From positions 1-17,640 of the forward strand of contig DAOUUD010000013.1 in the NCBI GenBank assembly GCA_030668345.1: a stretch of 17,640 nucleotides of DNA, read 5' to 3'. Positions 7,485 through 13,937 of this stretch are shown one piece after another. Made by a program: the position numbers and the translations under genes. Each line of letters begins with the position of its first letter. Position 1 is the stretch's first letter. Origin of the DNA: Candidatus Cloacimonadota bacterium. Lineage in GTDB: Bacteria > Cloacimonadota > Cloacimonadia > Cloacimonadales > TCS61. The notes beneath the pieces are model-generated. The model did not search any database, was not told the origin of the DNA, and saw nothing but the letters and a program-made list of their open reading frames with translations.

Positions 7485-7514
7485 CAAAAGTCAAAAATCA
7501 GCTTTAATTGTCAA
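7485..7514 (-). promoter_or_regulatory. Candidate rpsU promoter (TTGACA - 17 nt - ACTTTTG)
   Basis: A perfect TTGACA (7509-7514 on the minus strand) is followed after 17 nt by ACTTTTG (7485-7491). There is no TATAAT-like box at 16-18 nt spacing. A start site about 7 nt further on would give a leader of roughly 27 nt carrying the GGGGGTG ribosome site. The position relative to the gene is right for a promoter. The nature of the downstream box is inference from similar patterns upstream of rpsT and other units in this window. Confidence 0.45.
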
Positions 7515-7612
7515 GTGTGAAATATAATAGTTTTTTTAATAAAAAATATATTAATTATTAATATGCTTGATTATCAAAAATATTCTATTCTAATAGAAAG
7601 TAGAAAAAAAAC

Positions 7613-7642
7613 TTGTTTAAATATCATACATTTTAGTTATTG
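7613..7642 (+). promoter_or_regulatory. Candidate promoter for the PpiD-like gene (TTGTTT - 17 nt - GTTATTG)
   Basis: TTGTTT (7613-7618) is followed after 17 nt by GTTATTG (7636-7642), and a start here would leave a leader of about 35 nt before the ATG at 7684. The match to the TTG...TTTG pattern seen elsewhere is imperfect (ATTG). The surrounding 7470-7668 region is extremely AT-rich, so chance matches are likely. Confidence 0.25.
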
Positions 7643-7683
7643 CACCAAAATTAAAATGTATTGATTTCTTGGAGGAAATTATA

Positions 7684-9465
7684 ATGTTTGAAGGAATGAG
7701 AAGACACGCATCCTGGATTATTATTGTGATCGCATCTGTATTCATCCTATCCATGGCTATCGGTGGGATTAGCAGCATTTTCATTAAGAAGCCTTTTGTG
7801 GGTTTGATCGCCGGGCAGAAGATTTACCCCGATGAATACCGTGAATATTTACAGAACGCGTATGCTAACTACGCTCAGCAGAATCCCGAAAAAGAGATCG
7901 ATGAAAAAACTGCAGAGGAAATTAATGAACAAACCTGGACCAACCTTGTCCAGAGGATTTTGTTTAATAAAGAGATCAAGAAACGGCGTATTAAAATTAC
8001 TAATGATGACGTAGTTGAAAAATTGAAAAACCCCACGGATGATATCAAATCTATTCCCGATTTCCAAACCGATGGTGTTTTTGATTATGGAAAATATGAA
8101 GAAGTGCTTATGGAAAACATTGAATTTGCTACATGGAGGGAAGCCACGATTCGTAGCAATCTTCCCTATGAAAAACTATACGAAGATGTTAAAGCCGAAG
8201 TTACCGTTACCGAAGAAGATATGGAAGAAAAATATATCGAAGAGAATGACAAAGCAGTTGCTTCTGTTATTTATTTTGATCTTAATAGCATCGAAGAAAA
8301 AGAAAACACTGAAGAAGAATTACAACAGTACTATGAAGATCATAAGGAAGATTATAAAAAAGACCCGGCTTGCAAATACAAATATGTAACGATCAAACTG
8401 GAAGCAAGCGAAGCGGATAAGCAAATAGCAAAAACCAAAATAGATTCTGTCTACATCCTCTTAATAAACGGTGCGGATTTCGCCCAGACAGCTATTACTT
8501 TTTCGCAGGGTCCGTCCGCTCCACAAGGTGGTGATCTGGGCTGGTTTGCCAGGGGCAGGATGGTAAAGGAATTTGAAGATGTTGCATTTTCTTTGAAAGA
8601 TGGTGAGATCAGTGAACCTGTTATCACCCAGTTTGGCTGGCATATCATCAAAGTATTCGGTAGCAGAAAAAACGAGCAGGGTGAAGAAGAAATACAAGCA
8701 AGTCACATTCTTTTTAAAGTAGATCCTTCCGAAGCAACAAAACAGAATCTGGACATTTTGGCCTGGGACCTTTACGAGAAAGCCAAAAAAACCGGGATTG
8801 AGAAATCTGCAGAAGACCTTTCTTACGAAATTACTGAAACCCGTGAGTTTTACGAAAACGCCAGCTTTATCGGCGGAATAGGACGGGAAGAAGAAATGAT
8901 CCGATTTGCCTTCGAAAATAAGGTCGGGAAGCTGCACGAACCTGTTAAAACCCAAAATGGAGATTTCATTATAGCTGAACTTTCTTATAAAGTGGGCATC
9001 CATTACCAGGAATTCAGTGAGGTGGAAGCACGTATAAAACGAGACCTCGCAAACGAAAAGAAACTTGCAGAAGTAACTCAAAAAGCGGAAGAATTCATAC
9101 AGGTTAATCAACCGGATTCATATATGGCTGCTGCTGAAAAAGATGGATGGAAGATCATCGAAGCTCCGGATGTAACGTTGAAAAAAACTATCTCCGGTTT
9201 GAGGAACGATCCTGTTCTTAATGAAGAGATCCTGAAAAAAGAAGCAGATGAATACACCGGTCTGGTAAAAGGTGAATTTGGTGCATATATTGCCTATATA
9301 AAAGATCGCATAAAGCCGGATATGGAAAAATTTGAAGCAGAAAAGGACAAGCTCTTGGAGGAAGAACAGATCAATTCCGAGAACGAACACTTGAACGTTT
9401 GGTTTAAAGATCTTACAGAAAAAGCTGAGATCATAGATAACAGAGCAGAGTTTTTTGGAAATTAA
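7684..9465 (+). CDS. Membrane-anchored parvulin-type peptidyl-prolyl isomerase (PpiD/SurA-like), 593 aa
   Basis: This is a periplasm-facing foldase of the PpiD/SurA group. A short cytoplasmic N-terminus (MFEGMRRHAS) leads into one membrane helix (about 11-33), then a SurA_N-type helical chaperone region (about 40-220). A parvulin domain (about 229-325) has the hallmark GGDLGWFARGRMV (282-294), AFSLKDGEISEPV and FGWHIIKV. A second, degenerate parvulin-like unit follows (about 337-436), with ASHILF, GGIGRE, AFENK and EPVKTQNGDFIIAEL. The C-terminal 150 residues are charged and helical. I place the start at the ATG at 7684, 7 nt after GGAGGA (7671-7676); the in-frame TTG at 7669 lies within that ribosome site. 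The gene is transcribed alone: it diverges from rpsU and has its own terminator. It probably helps fold outer-membrane or exported proteins. E. coli PpiD and SurA are the closest comparisons, but orthology to either is not proven. Confidence 0.93.
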   Translation: MFEGMRRHASWIIIVIASVFILSMAIGGISSIFIKKPFVGLIAGQKIYPDEYREYLQNAYANYAQQNPEKEIDEKTAEEINEQTWTNLVQRILFNKEIKKRRIKITNDDVVEKLKNPTDDIKSIPDFQTDGVFDYGKYEEVLMENIEFATWREATIRSNLPYEKLYEDVKAEVTVTEEDMEEKYIEENDKAVASVIYFDLNSIEEKENTEEELQQYYEDHKEDYKKDPACKYKYVTIKLEASEADKQIAKTKIDSVYILLINGADFAQTAITFSQGPSAPQGGDLGWFARGRMVKEFEDVAFSLKDGEISEPVITQFGWHIIKVFGSRKNEQGEEEIQASHILFKVDPSEATKQNLDILAWDLYEKAKKTGIEKSAEDLSYEITETREFYENASFIGGIGREEEMIRFAFENKVGKLHEPVKTQNGDFIIAELSYKVGIHYQEFSEVEARIKRDLANEKKLAEVTQKAEEFIQVNQPDSYMAAAEKDGWKIIEAPDVTLKKTISGLRNDPVLNEEILKKEADEYTGLVKGEFGAYIAYIKDRIKPDMEKFEAEKDKLLEEEQINSENEHLNVWFKDLTEKAEIIDNRAEFFGN

Positions 9466-9482
9466 ATTTACCTAAAAGATAT

Positions 9483-9517
9483 AAAAAAAAGCGGATGTAA
9501 ACCATCCGCTTTTTTTA
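9483..9517 (+). terminator. Intrinsic terminator after the PpiD-like gene
   Basis: GCGGATG / CATCCGC (9491-9497 and 9503-9509) with a 5-nt loop is flanked by an A-run on the left and seven T's on the right. The A and T runs extend the stem, giving a strong plus-strand terminator 18 nt after the stop codon. The symmetry would also allow termination of minus-strand transcripts, but no minus-strand gene needs it here. Confidence 0.93.
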
Positions 9518-9597
9518 TTATTAATGAAAATTCTTGCCTTCTTTATATGTTATCTCATTTTCCCATTATATAAATTTGGAGATAAAAAAAGGACAAT

Positions 9598-10053
9598 ATG
9601 AAGATACGAATTGCAAGTGTAAAAGATGCCAGTGCGATTGCAGAATTCAATAAAGCAATGGCATTGGAAACCGAAAATAAAATCCTGGATCCAGAAGTTA
9701 TTCTTCAGGGTGTAAAATCTGTATTAAAAAAACCGGAACTTGGATTTTATGTTGTGGCAGAGCTGAATAACAAAGTTGTGGGCTGCCTGATGATAACCAC
9801 CGAATGGAGTGATTGGCACAACGGAATTTTCTGGTGGATACAAAGTGTTTACATTCATCCGGAACATCGACGCTGTGGGATCTATTCAAAAATGTATGAA
9901 CATATTAAAATTATGGCTGCAGAAAATTCAAAGGTTTGTGGTTTCCGACTCTATGTGGATCAAGAAAATGAAATCGCTCAAAAAGGATATCTGTCATTAG
10001 GAATGAAAAAGACTAATTATATACTCTTTGAGGAAATACTGTTGAAGGAATAA
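9598..10053 (+). CDS. GNAT family N-acetyltransferase, 151 aa
   Basis: This is a stand-alone GNAT-fold acetyltransferase of unknown substrate. N-terminal IRIASVKDASAIAEFN is the typical first strand and helix. The central VVGCLMITTEWSDWHNGIFW strand region leads into motif A, IQSVYIHPEHRRCGIYSKMY (about 81-100), whose R-x-C-G-I-Y turn corresponds to the acetyl-CoA pyrophosphate-binding Q/R-x-x-G-x-G/A loop (Tyr replaces the last Gly/Ala). Motif B follows with GFRLYVDQENEIAQKGYLSLGM (about 115-136). Length is usual for single-domain GNATs. The ATG has AAGGA about 5 nt upstream. Its stop is 2 nt before the nfo ATG, and the nfo ribosome site (AAGGA) lies inside its last codons, so the two are probably co-expressed. 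The substrate could be a small molecule or a protein; nothing in the sequence decides. Confidence 0.88.
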   Translation: MKIRIASVKDASAIAEFNKAMALETENKILDPEVILQGVKSVLKKPELGFYVVAELNNKVVGCLMITTEWSDWHNGIFWWIQSVYIHPEHRRCGIYSKMYEHIKIMAAENSKVCGFRLYVDQENEIAQKGYLSLGMKKTNYILFEEILLKE

Positions 10054-10055
10054 AT

Positions 10056-10901
10056 ATGAAATATATTGGAGCACATGTAAGCATTGGCGGTGGAGTGGAA
10101 AATGCTCCTTTGAACGCCAGGGAAATTGGTGCAAAAGCATTTGCCATGTTCACCAAGAATCAGCGGCAATGGTATTCCAAACCGTTAACTACAGATAATA
10201 TAAAGTTGTTCAAGAAAAACATGAAAAAGGAAGGCTACAAGCCTGAACATATCATGCCGCATGATGGATATTTAATAAACCTGGGACATCCGGAACCGGA
10301 AAAACTGAATAGATCACGAACAGCTTTCCTGGATGAAATGCAGAGATGTGAACAGCTTGGTTTGCCATACTTGAATTTCCATCCGGGCAGTCACCTGGGA
10401 CAATTTTCCGAAGAAGCCTGTCTTAAAACCGTAGCTGATTCCGTAAACATTGCATTAAGCAGAACGCAAAATGTTTCGGCTGTAATCGAGATAACGGCAG
10501 GACAGGGAAATAATGTAGGTTACAAATTCCAGCATCTTGCTTTCATCATAAAACATGTAAAAGAAAAAAGTAGGGTTGGTGTTTGTTACGATACCTGTCA
10601 CGCTTTCACAGCAGGGTATGATATAAGAACTAAAGATACCTTTGAAAAAACGTTTTCAGATTTTGAAAAAATTATCGGCTTCCACTACCTGAAAGGTTTG
10701 CACCTGAACGACAGCAAGAAAGACCTGGGCACACGGGTAGACAGACATGAAAGTATTGGCAAAGGATTTATTGGTCTGGATGCTTTTCGCTTGCTGATGA
10801 ATGATAAACGTTTTGATGATATCCCACTTATATTGGAAACACCTGATTCAGAGATTTGGGCGGATGAAATTAAACTGCTGTATAGTTTAGAAAAGAAGTA
10901 A
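10056..10901 (+). CDS. nfo: Endonuclease IV (AP endonuclease), 281 aa
   Basis: This base-excision repair enzyme cuts DNA 5' of abasic sites and removes 3' blocking groups, using three zinc ions in a TIM barrel. All nine zinc ligands are present, at the same numbering I recall for E. coli Nfo: His69 (MPHDGYLINLG), His109 (NFHPGSH), Glu145 (EITAGQG), Asp179 and His182 (CYDTCHAFTAGYD), His216 (HLNDSK), Asp229 and His231 (RVDRHESIGKG) and Glu261 (LETPD). Length matches the family (~280 aa). The ATG is 2 nt after the GNAT stop with AAGGA upstream. The gene converges on ftsY across a palindrome-rich gap without a classical T-run terminator. I am confident of the function. Confidence 0.98.
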   Translation: MKYIGAHVSIGGGVENAPLNAREIGAKAFAMFTKNQRQWYSKPLTTDNIKLFKKNMKKEGYKPEHIMPHDGYLINLGHPEPEKLNRSRTAFLDEMQRCEQLGLPYLNFHPGSHLGQFSEEACLKTVADSVNIALSRTQNVSAVIEITAGQGNNVGYKFQHLAFIIKHVKEKSRVGVCYDTCHAFTAGYDIRTKDTFEKTFSDFEKIIGFHYLKGLHLNDSKKDLGTRVDRHESIGKGFIGLDAFRLLMNDKRFDDIPLILETPDSEIWADEIKLLYSLEKK

Positions 10902-10937
10902 CTCATCTTCCTTTGAAAAGCTTCACATCCCTTATTC

Positions 10938-10994
10938 TGTCATCCCCGACTCAGATCGGGGATCTCGTAGATTCCCACTTTCGTGGGAATGACA
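10938..10994. repeat. Compound palindrome: two hairpins inside an outer stem
   Basis: Two adjacent inverted repeats, TCCCCGA/TCGGGGA (10943-10949, 10956-10962) and ATTCCCAC/GTGGGAAT (10971-10978, 10983-10990, loop TTTC), are enclosed by TGTCAT at 10938-10943 and ATGACA at 10989-10994. The whole could fold as a three-way junction in RNA or single-stranded DNA. No T-run follows, so it is not a standard terminator. Its look is that of REP-like dispersed palindromes known from several bacterial groups; family membership is inferred. Confidence 0.75.
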
Positions 10995-11256
10995 AGAACG
11001 TTTGACATTCTCCTTCCTAATCCGGCAACTGCCGGATAGAAAAGATAGAGTTTCTAAAGCTTTTGCTTTAATATTTTAGAATTCCTCCTTTAAATGAAAC
11101 AGAGTTTCCAAAGCAAATGCGTTCCGAAATACAATTTCGGAACGAACGAACTCCCCTTACCAACTCGTTACGAAAGTCCTCTTTCGTAACGATAGTATAA
11201 AACAAGCAGGAACTTGTCTATTAAGTGATTTTTTGTGCCTTTTTGCGGCTATTCTT
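10995..11256. repeat. Rest of the palindrome-rich nfo-ftsY gap (five further hairpins)
   Basis: Between the two related end elements lie ATCCGGCA/TGCCGGAT (11020-11037, 2-nt loop); TTCTAAA/TTTAGAA around 11052-11081 with a smaller TAAAGC/GCTTTA hairpin inside it; CGTTCCGAAAT/ATTTCGGAACG (11120-11144, perfect 11 bp); TCGTTACGAAAG/CTTTCGTAACGA (11165-11192, perfect 12 bp, loop TCCT); and ACAAG/CTTGT (11202-11217). A lead-in AGAGTTTC followed by C/T and AAAGC occurs twice, at about 11047 and 11101, suggesting repeated units. I see no open reading frame with coding character and no RNA gene here. None of the hairpins is followed by a proper T-run on either strand. Confidence 0.7.
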
Positions 11257-11283
11257 GTGGATTCCCGATTGCTCGGGGATGGC
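11257..11283. repeat. Second copy of the ATTCCC palindromic motif, abutting ftsY
   Basis: ATTCCCGA/TCGGGGAT (11261-11268 and 11273-11280, one T-G mismatch) has the lead-in GTGG and trailing GGC. Aligned base for base over 27 nt with 10967-10993 it matches at 19 positions in the same orientation. It ends 6 nt before the ftsY stop codon, so it will be in the 3' end of ftsY mRNA and could protect or terminate it. Confidence 0.6.
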
Positions 11284-11289
11284 GGCTGA

Positions 11290-12333
11290 TTATTCAAATA
11301 TTGCGTTTACAAATTCGTTTATATCAAAATCGCGCAGGTCTGCAAGTGATTCACCCACACCGATAAGTTTAACCGGAATATTAAGCTGGTGCTTAATACC
11401 TATTACTATTCCACCTTTGGCTGTGCCGTCCAGTTTGGCAAGCACCAGACCGCTCAGGTTGGCAGCTTTATTAAATATTTCTGCTTGTGAGATTGCATTC
11501 TGTCCGGTAGTAGCATCCACAACCAGCAGGGTTTCATGCGGTCCATCCGGTACTATCTTCTTTATTGTACGAACTATTTTGGAAAGCTCGTTCATCAGGT
11601 TTATCTTTGTGTGTTGGCGTCCGGCTGTATCTATCATAACAATATCGATCTTTTTATTCACTGCACTTATTATACCATCATAAACTACAGAAGACGGATC
11701 TGCACCCTGCTGCTGTTTCATAATGGAAGCTCCGGCTCGATCTGCCCAGATGGAAAGCTGTTCGATAGCAGCCGCCCGAAAAGTATCGGCAGCTATCAGA
11801 AGCACTGATTTACCCTGACCGGTAAATCTTTTTGCCAATTTTCCTATAGTAGTGGTTTTCCCTACTCCATTCACCCCGGCGAAAAGAATGACGAAAGGCT
11901 TTGCATTGATTATTTGCAGGTTGTTAATTTCCGTTGCATAATCTTTTAATAACAATTCACGAATAATTTCTTCCAGATGTTTTTGAACATCATCCGGATC
12001 TGTTATCTGGTTCAATCTTATTTCTTCACGTAGTTTTTCGATGATATCGCAACTGGTTTGCACTCCTACATCTGATTGCAGCAGCATTTCTTCCAGATCA
12101 TCCATCAGCTCTTCATCTACTTTTCCACGAAGTTTAATTACTTCTGCCAATTTGCCCAGAAAACTGCTTTTGGTTTTTGCCAGCTTTGCTTTAAGCGTTT
12201 TGGAAACTTCTTGTTGTGTAATTTCATCTTTTGAAGATCGTTTATATTTCTTCTTTGCAGATAATATAAAGAAGATAACAATAGCGAGAGCCATCACTCC
12301 AGTCACTACATAGAGAATTGTATTTATATCCAT
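11290..12333 (-). CDS. ftsY: Signal recognition particle receptor FtsY with N-terminal membrane helix, 347 aa
   Basis: FtsY is the GTPase that receives SRP-ribosome complexes at the membrane for co-translational insertion. The NG domain is complete: N-domain helices about 45-130, P-loop GVNGVGKTTT (153-162), DTFRAAAIEQL (183-193), DTAGRQ (235-240), AKLDGTAKGG (299-308; the first residue of the usual TKLD is Ala) and GVGE (325-328). Instead of the long acidic A-domain of E. coli, residues 5-25 form one strong hydrophobic helix followed by KKKYKR, so the protein is probably membrane-anchored directly. I choose the ATG at 12333. An in-frame TTG at 12351 would add six residues but has no ribosome site; the ATG itself has only a weak one. 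The nearest upstream gene is rpsT, and a terminator lies about 20 nt before the start. Confidence 0.95.
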   Translation of the reverse strand: MDINTILYVVTGVMALAIVIFFILSAKKKYKRSSKDEITQQEVSKTLKAKLAKTKSSFLGKLAEVIKLRGKVDEELMDDLEEMLLQSDVGVQTSCDIIEKLREEIRLNQITDPDDVQKHLEEIIRELLLKDYATEINNLQIINAKPFVILFAGVNGVGKTTTIGKLAKRFTGQGKSVLLIAADTFRAAAIEQLSIWADRAGASIMKQQQGADPSSVVYDGIISAVNKKIDIVMIDTAGRQHTKINLMNELSKIVRTIKKIVPDGPHETLLVVDATTGQNAISQAEIFNKAANLSGLVLAKLDGTAKGGIVIGIKHQLNIPVKLIGVGESLADLRDFDINEFVNAIFE

Positions 12334-12355
12334 TAAATTACCGGAACCCAATTAA

Positions 12356-12381
12356 CAAAAAAGCAGACAATGCTGTCTGCT
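12356..12381 (-). terminator. Intrinsic terminator after rpsT, just upstream of ftsY
   Basis: AGCAGACA / TGTCTGCT (12362-12369 and 12374-12381) is a perfect 8-bp stem with a 4-nt loop, followed on the minus strand by a run of T's ending at 12357. It should end rpsT transcripts. The T-run finishes only about 23 nt before the ftsY ATG, so ftsY needs read-through or a promoter overlapping the hairpin. Confidence 0.88.
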
Positions 12382-12394
12382 CCAAAATGTAGAT

Positions 12395-12694
12395 CTATAC
12401 TACTTTTTTTTCTTTTTTTGGTTCTTCTTTTACCTGAGATGCTTTTTCTTTGTTGAAATAAGCAGCAAGCCGGGCTTTCCTGCGGGAAGAGGTTCTTTTG
12501 TGAATGATGTTTCTTTTGGCAGCTTTATCCAATTGAGCATAAACTTCGGAAAGAAGTTTTTCTTTATCCTCTATTGAGATTTCACTGTGCATTTTTTTGG
12601 CAAGTGTGTTAATGGTCATTTTCACATAATGATTACCAGCAGATCTTTTTTCTTCCTGTCTCAGTCTCTTTTCACAAGATTTATGATTAGGCAT
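12395..12694 (-). CDS. rpsT: 30S ribosomal protein S20, 99 aa
   Basis: S20 is an early-binding, helical protein at the bottom of the 30S body. The protein begins MPNHKSCEKRLRQEEKR, continues with MTINTLAKKMHSEI and ends the conserved part with LDKAAKRNIIHKRTSSRRKARLA, the usual S20 pattern. A lysine/glutamate-rich tail of about 15 residues (KEKASQVKEEPKKEKK) extends past the common core. The true start is the ATG at 12694, with GGAGGAA close upstream; the frame stays open further upstream but that part has no ribosome site and no S20 similarity. It is probably a single-gene unit, with a candidate promoter about 30-60 nt upstream and an intrinsic terminator just after the stop. Confidence 0.95.
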   Translation of the reverse strand: MPNHKSCEKRLRQEEKRSAGNHYVKMTINTLAKKMHSEISIEDKEKLLSEVYAQLDKAAKRNIIHKRTSSRRKARLAAYFNKEKASQVKEEPKKEKKVV

Positions 12695-12724
12695 CAATTC
12701 CTCCATCTTTATAATTTTATGGGA

Positions 12725-12753
12725 CAAAGAAAGTTAAGCCCATTTAATGTCAA
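12725..12753 (-). promoter_or_regulatory. Candidate rpsT promoter (TTGACA - 17 nt - TCTTTG)
   Basis: A perfect TTGACA (12748-12753 on the minus strand) is followed after 17 nt by TCTTTG (12725-12730). No TATAAT-like box exists at that spacing. The inferred start would leave a leader of about 24 nt before the rpsT ATG. The geometry is nearly the same as in front of rpsU. Confidence 0.45.
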
Positions 12754-12818
12754 ACCATTTATATTTTTTCTTAAAAACGGATAGTTGGAAGTTAATGTGA
12801 AACAATATTATTTACATC

Positions 12819-13928
12819 TTATTGCATTTTATCGTACTTGAATTTGAAATCTCTGATCCCCTGAAACATGGAATCTATAAGTTTATCCTGGTAGGAAGAT
12901 TTTATAAGTTTTTTTTCTTCTTCTTTATTACTCATAAATCCCAATTCGATAAGAACTGCCGGCATAAAAGCACCCCGCAGAACATAAAAGTTTGCCTGTT
13001 TCACTCCGCGGTCAAAACCGTTTGTAGAACCAACAAGAGAACTCTGTAATTTCATTCCCAGTTGATAGCTTTCCTCCAGGTGTTCGCTTTGTGCCATATC
13101 CGCCAAAATAAAGGCCAGGTCATCATATTTCCTTACAGCTTCTTCCCCGCCTTCAAATTTATAAACCACTTCATTTTCGAGTGCTTCTACAGCCCGGGCA
13201 TCGTCTGTAATAGCAGTAGAAAGATAAAAAACTTCGATGCCGTCTATCTTTTCATTCCTGTGTGCATTACAATGAATAGAAATAAAGAGATCTGCTTTGT
13301 TGCTATTGGCGAATTGAGTTCTTTGCTGTAGAGAGATAAATTCGTCGATGTTACGGGTTAATAATACATTCACTTCTAGATTTTCTTCCAGAATTTTTTT
13401 CAATTTATGAGTAACATCAAGCACGATATCTTTTTCAAAATTCTTTCTTGAGAAACCAACTGCACCGGGGTCCTTTCCACCGTGACCCGGATCAAGAACA
13501 ATTGTTTTTATCGAATTATCACTGGGATTATCAGCAATGATTTTATCATCCAAAACTGTTATCTTCTCAGGGAAGATCTCCGGTATTATCTTTTTTATGA
13601 GTGTTACAGGAATTAAATACTTTCCATCCTTTTGTACTATATTATGTGTAAAATTATAGAGTTCAGATTTATGGATTAAATATGAAGATTCCAAAAGAAA
13701 AATAAGTTGTTCACCGAATATATTCACTTTCAGCCGTTGGTCGGGAACATCTTCCATTATTTTTGCTTTAAATACTTTATTCAATTCATATAAATTGAAA
13801 TAATCTAGAGAATCGATCGTCTCTGTGTTTATTAGTCCAGAAGCCAGGCCGGATTTGTATTCAACGGTTATTACCGCCTGAAGATTCAATACAAAAAGAA
13901 AAAATAATATGATCAGCTTAAATTTCAA
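12819..13928 (-). CDS. Secreted N-acetylmuramoyl-L-alanine amidase (Amidase_3 family), 369 aa
   Basis: This zinc enzyme cleaves the bond between N-acetylmuramic acid and the first L-alanine of peptidoglycan stems, used in wall turnover and daughter-cell separation. A signal peptide is visible (MKFKLIILFFLFVLNLQA, about 1-18). Residues about 40-125 form a strand-rich N-terminal region ending with DGKYLIPVTLIKKI, resembling the copper-amine-oxidase-like N-terminal domain found on similar amidases (inference). The catalytic domain starts at IKTIVLDPGHGGKDPGA with zinc ligands His149, Glu165 (KNFEKDI) and His219 (SIHCNAH) and the catalytic Glu328 (LIELGFMSN). The start codon is TTG, supported by AGGAGGG 4 nt upstream and by the signal peptide beginning directly there. 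That ribosome site overlaps the stop codon of the MFS gene, so the two are likely coupled. Confidence 0.94.
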   Translation of the reverse strand: MKFKLIILFFLFVLNLQAVITVEYKSGLASGLINTETIDSLDYFNLYELNKVFKAKIMEDVPDQRLKVNIFGEQLIFLLESSYLIHKSELYNFTHNIVQKDGKYLIPVTLIKKIIPEIFPEKITVLDDKIIADNPSDNSIKTIVLDPGHGGKDPGAVGFSRKNFEKDIVLDVTHKLKKILEENLEVNVLLTRNIDEFISLQQRTQFANSNKADLFISIHCNAHRNEKIDGIEVFYLSTAITDDARAVEALENEVVYKFEGGEEAVRKYDDLAFILADMAQSEHLEESYQLGMKLQSSLVGSTNGFDRGVKQANFYVLRGAFMPAVLIELGFMSNKEEEKKLIKSSYQDKLIDSMFQGIRDFKFKYDKMQ

Positions 13929-13937
13929 GTTACCCTC

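Noticed and set aside
8461..9111. Minus-strand open frame of 216 codons inside the PpiD-like gene
   Set aside because: It is antisense to the parvulin domains, Phe-rich in the manner of reversed Lys/Glu-rich coding DNA, with no ribosome site or recognisable domain.
10902..11289. Possible CRISPR array or small RNA gene in the hairpin-rich gap
   Set aside because: The repeats are palindromes of different sequence and size with no regular repeat-spacer spacing, and there is no promoter plus T-run terminator pair outlining an RNA gene.
11225..11683. Plus-strand open frame of 152 codons starting in the nfo-ftsY gap
   Set aside because: Most of it is antisense to the conserved NG domain of ftsY, and its start lies among palindromes without a ribosome site. 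It is a shadow frame.
12695..12727. Longer form of S20 with 11 extra N-terminal residues
   Set aside because: The strong GGAGGAA ribosome site and the conserved MPNHKS start place translation at 12694; the extension covers the ribosome site itself.
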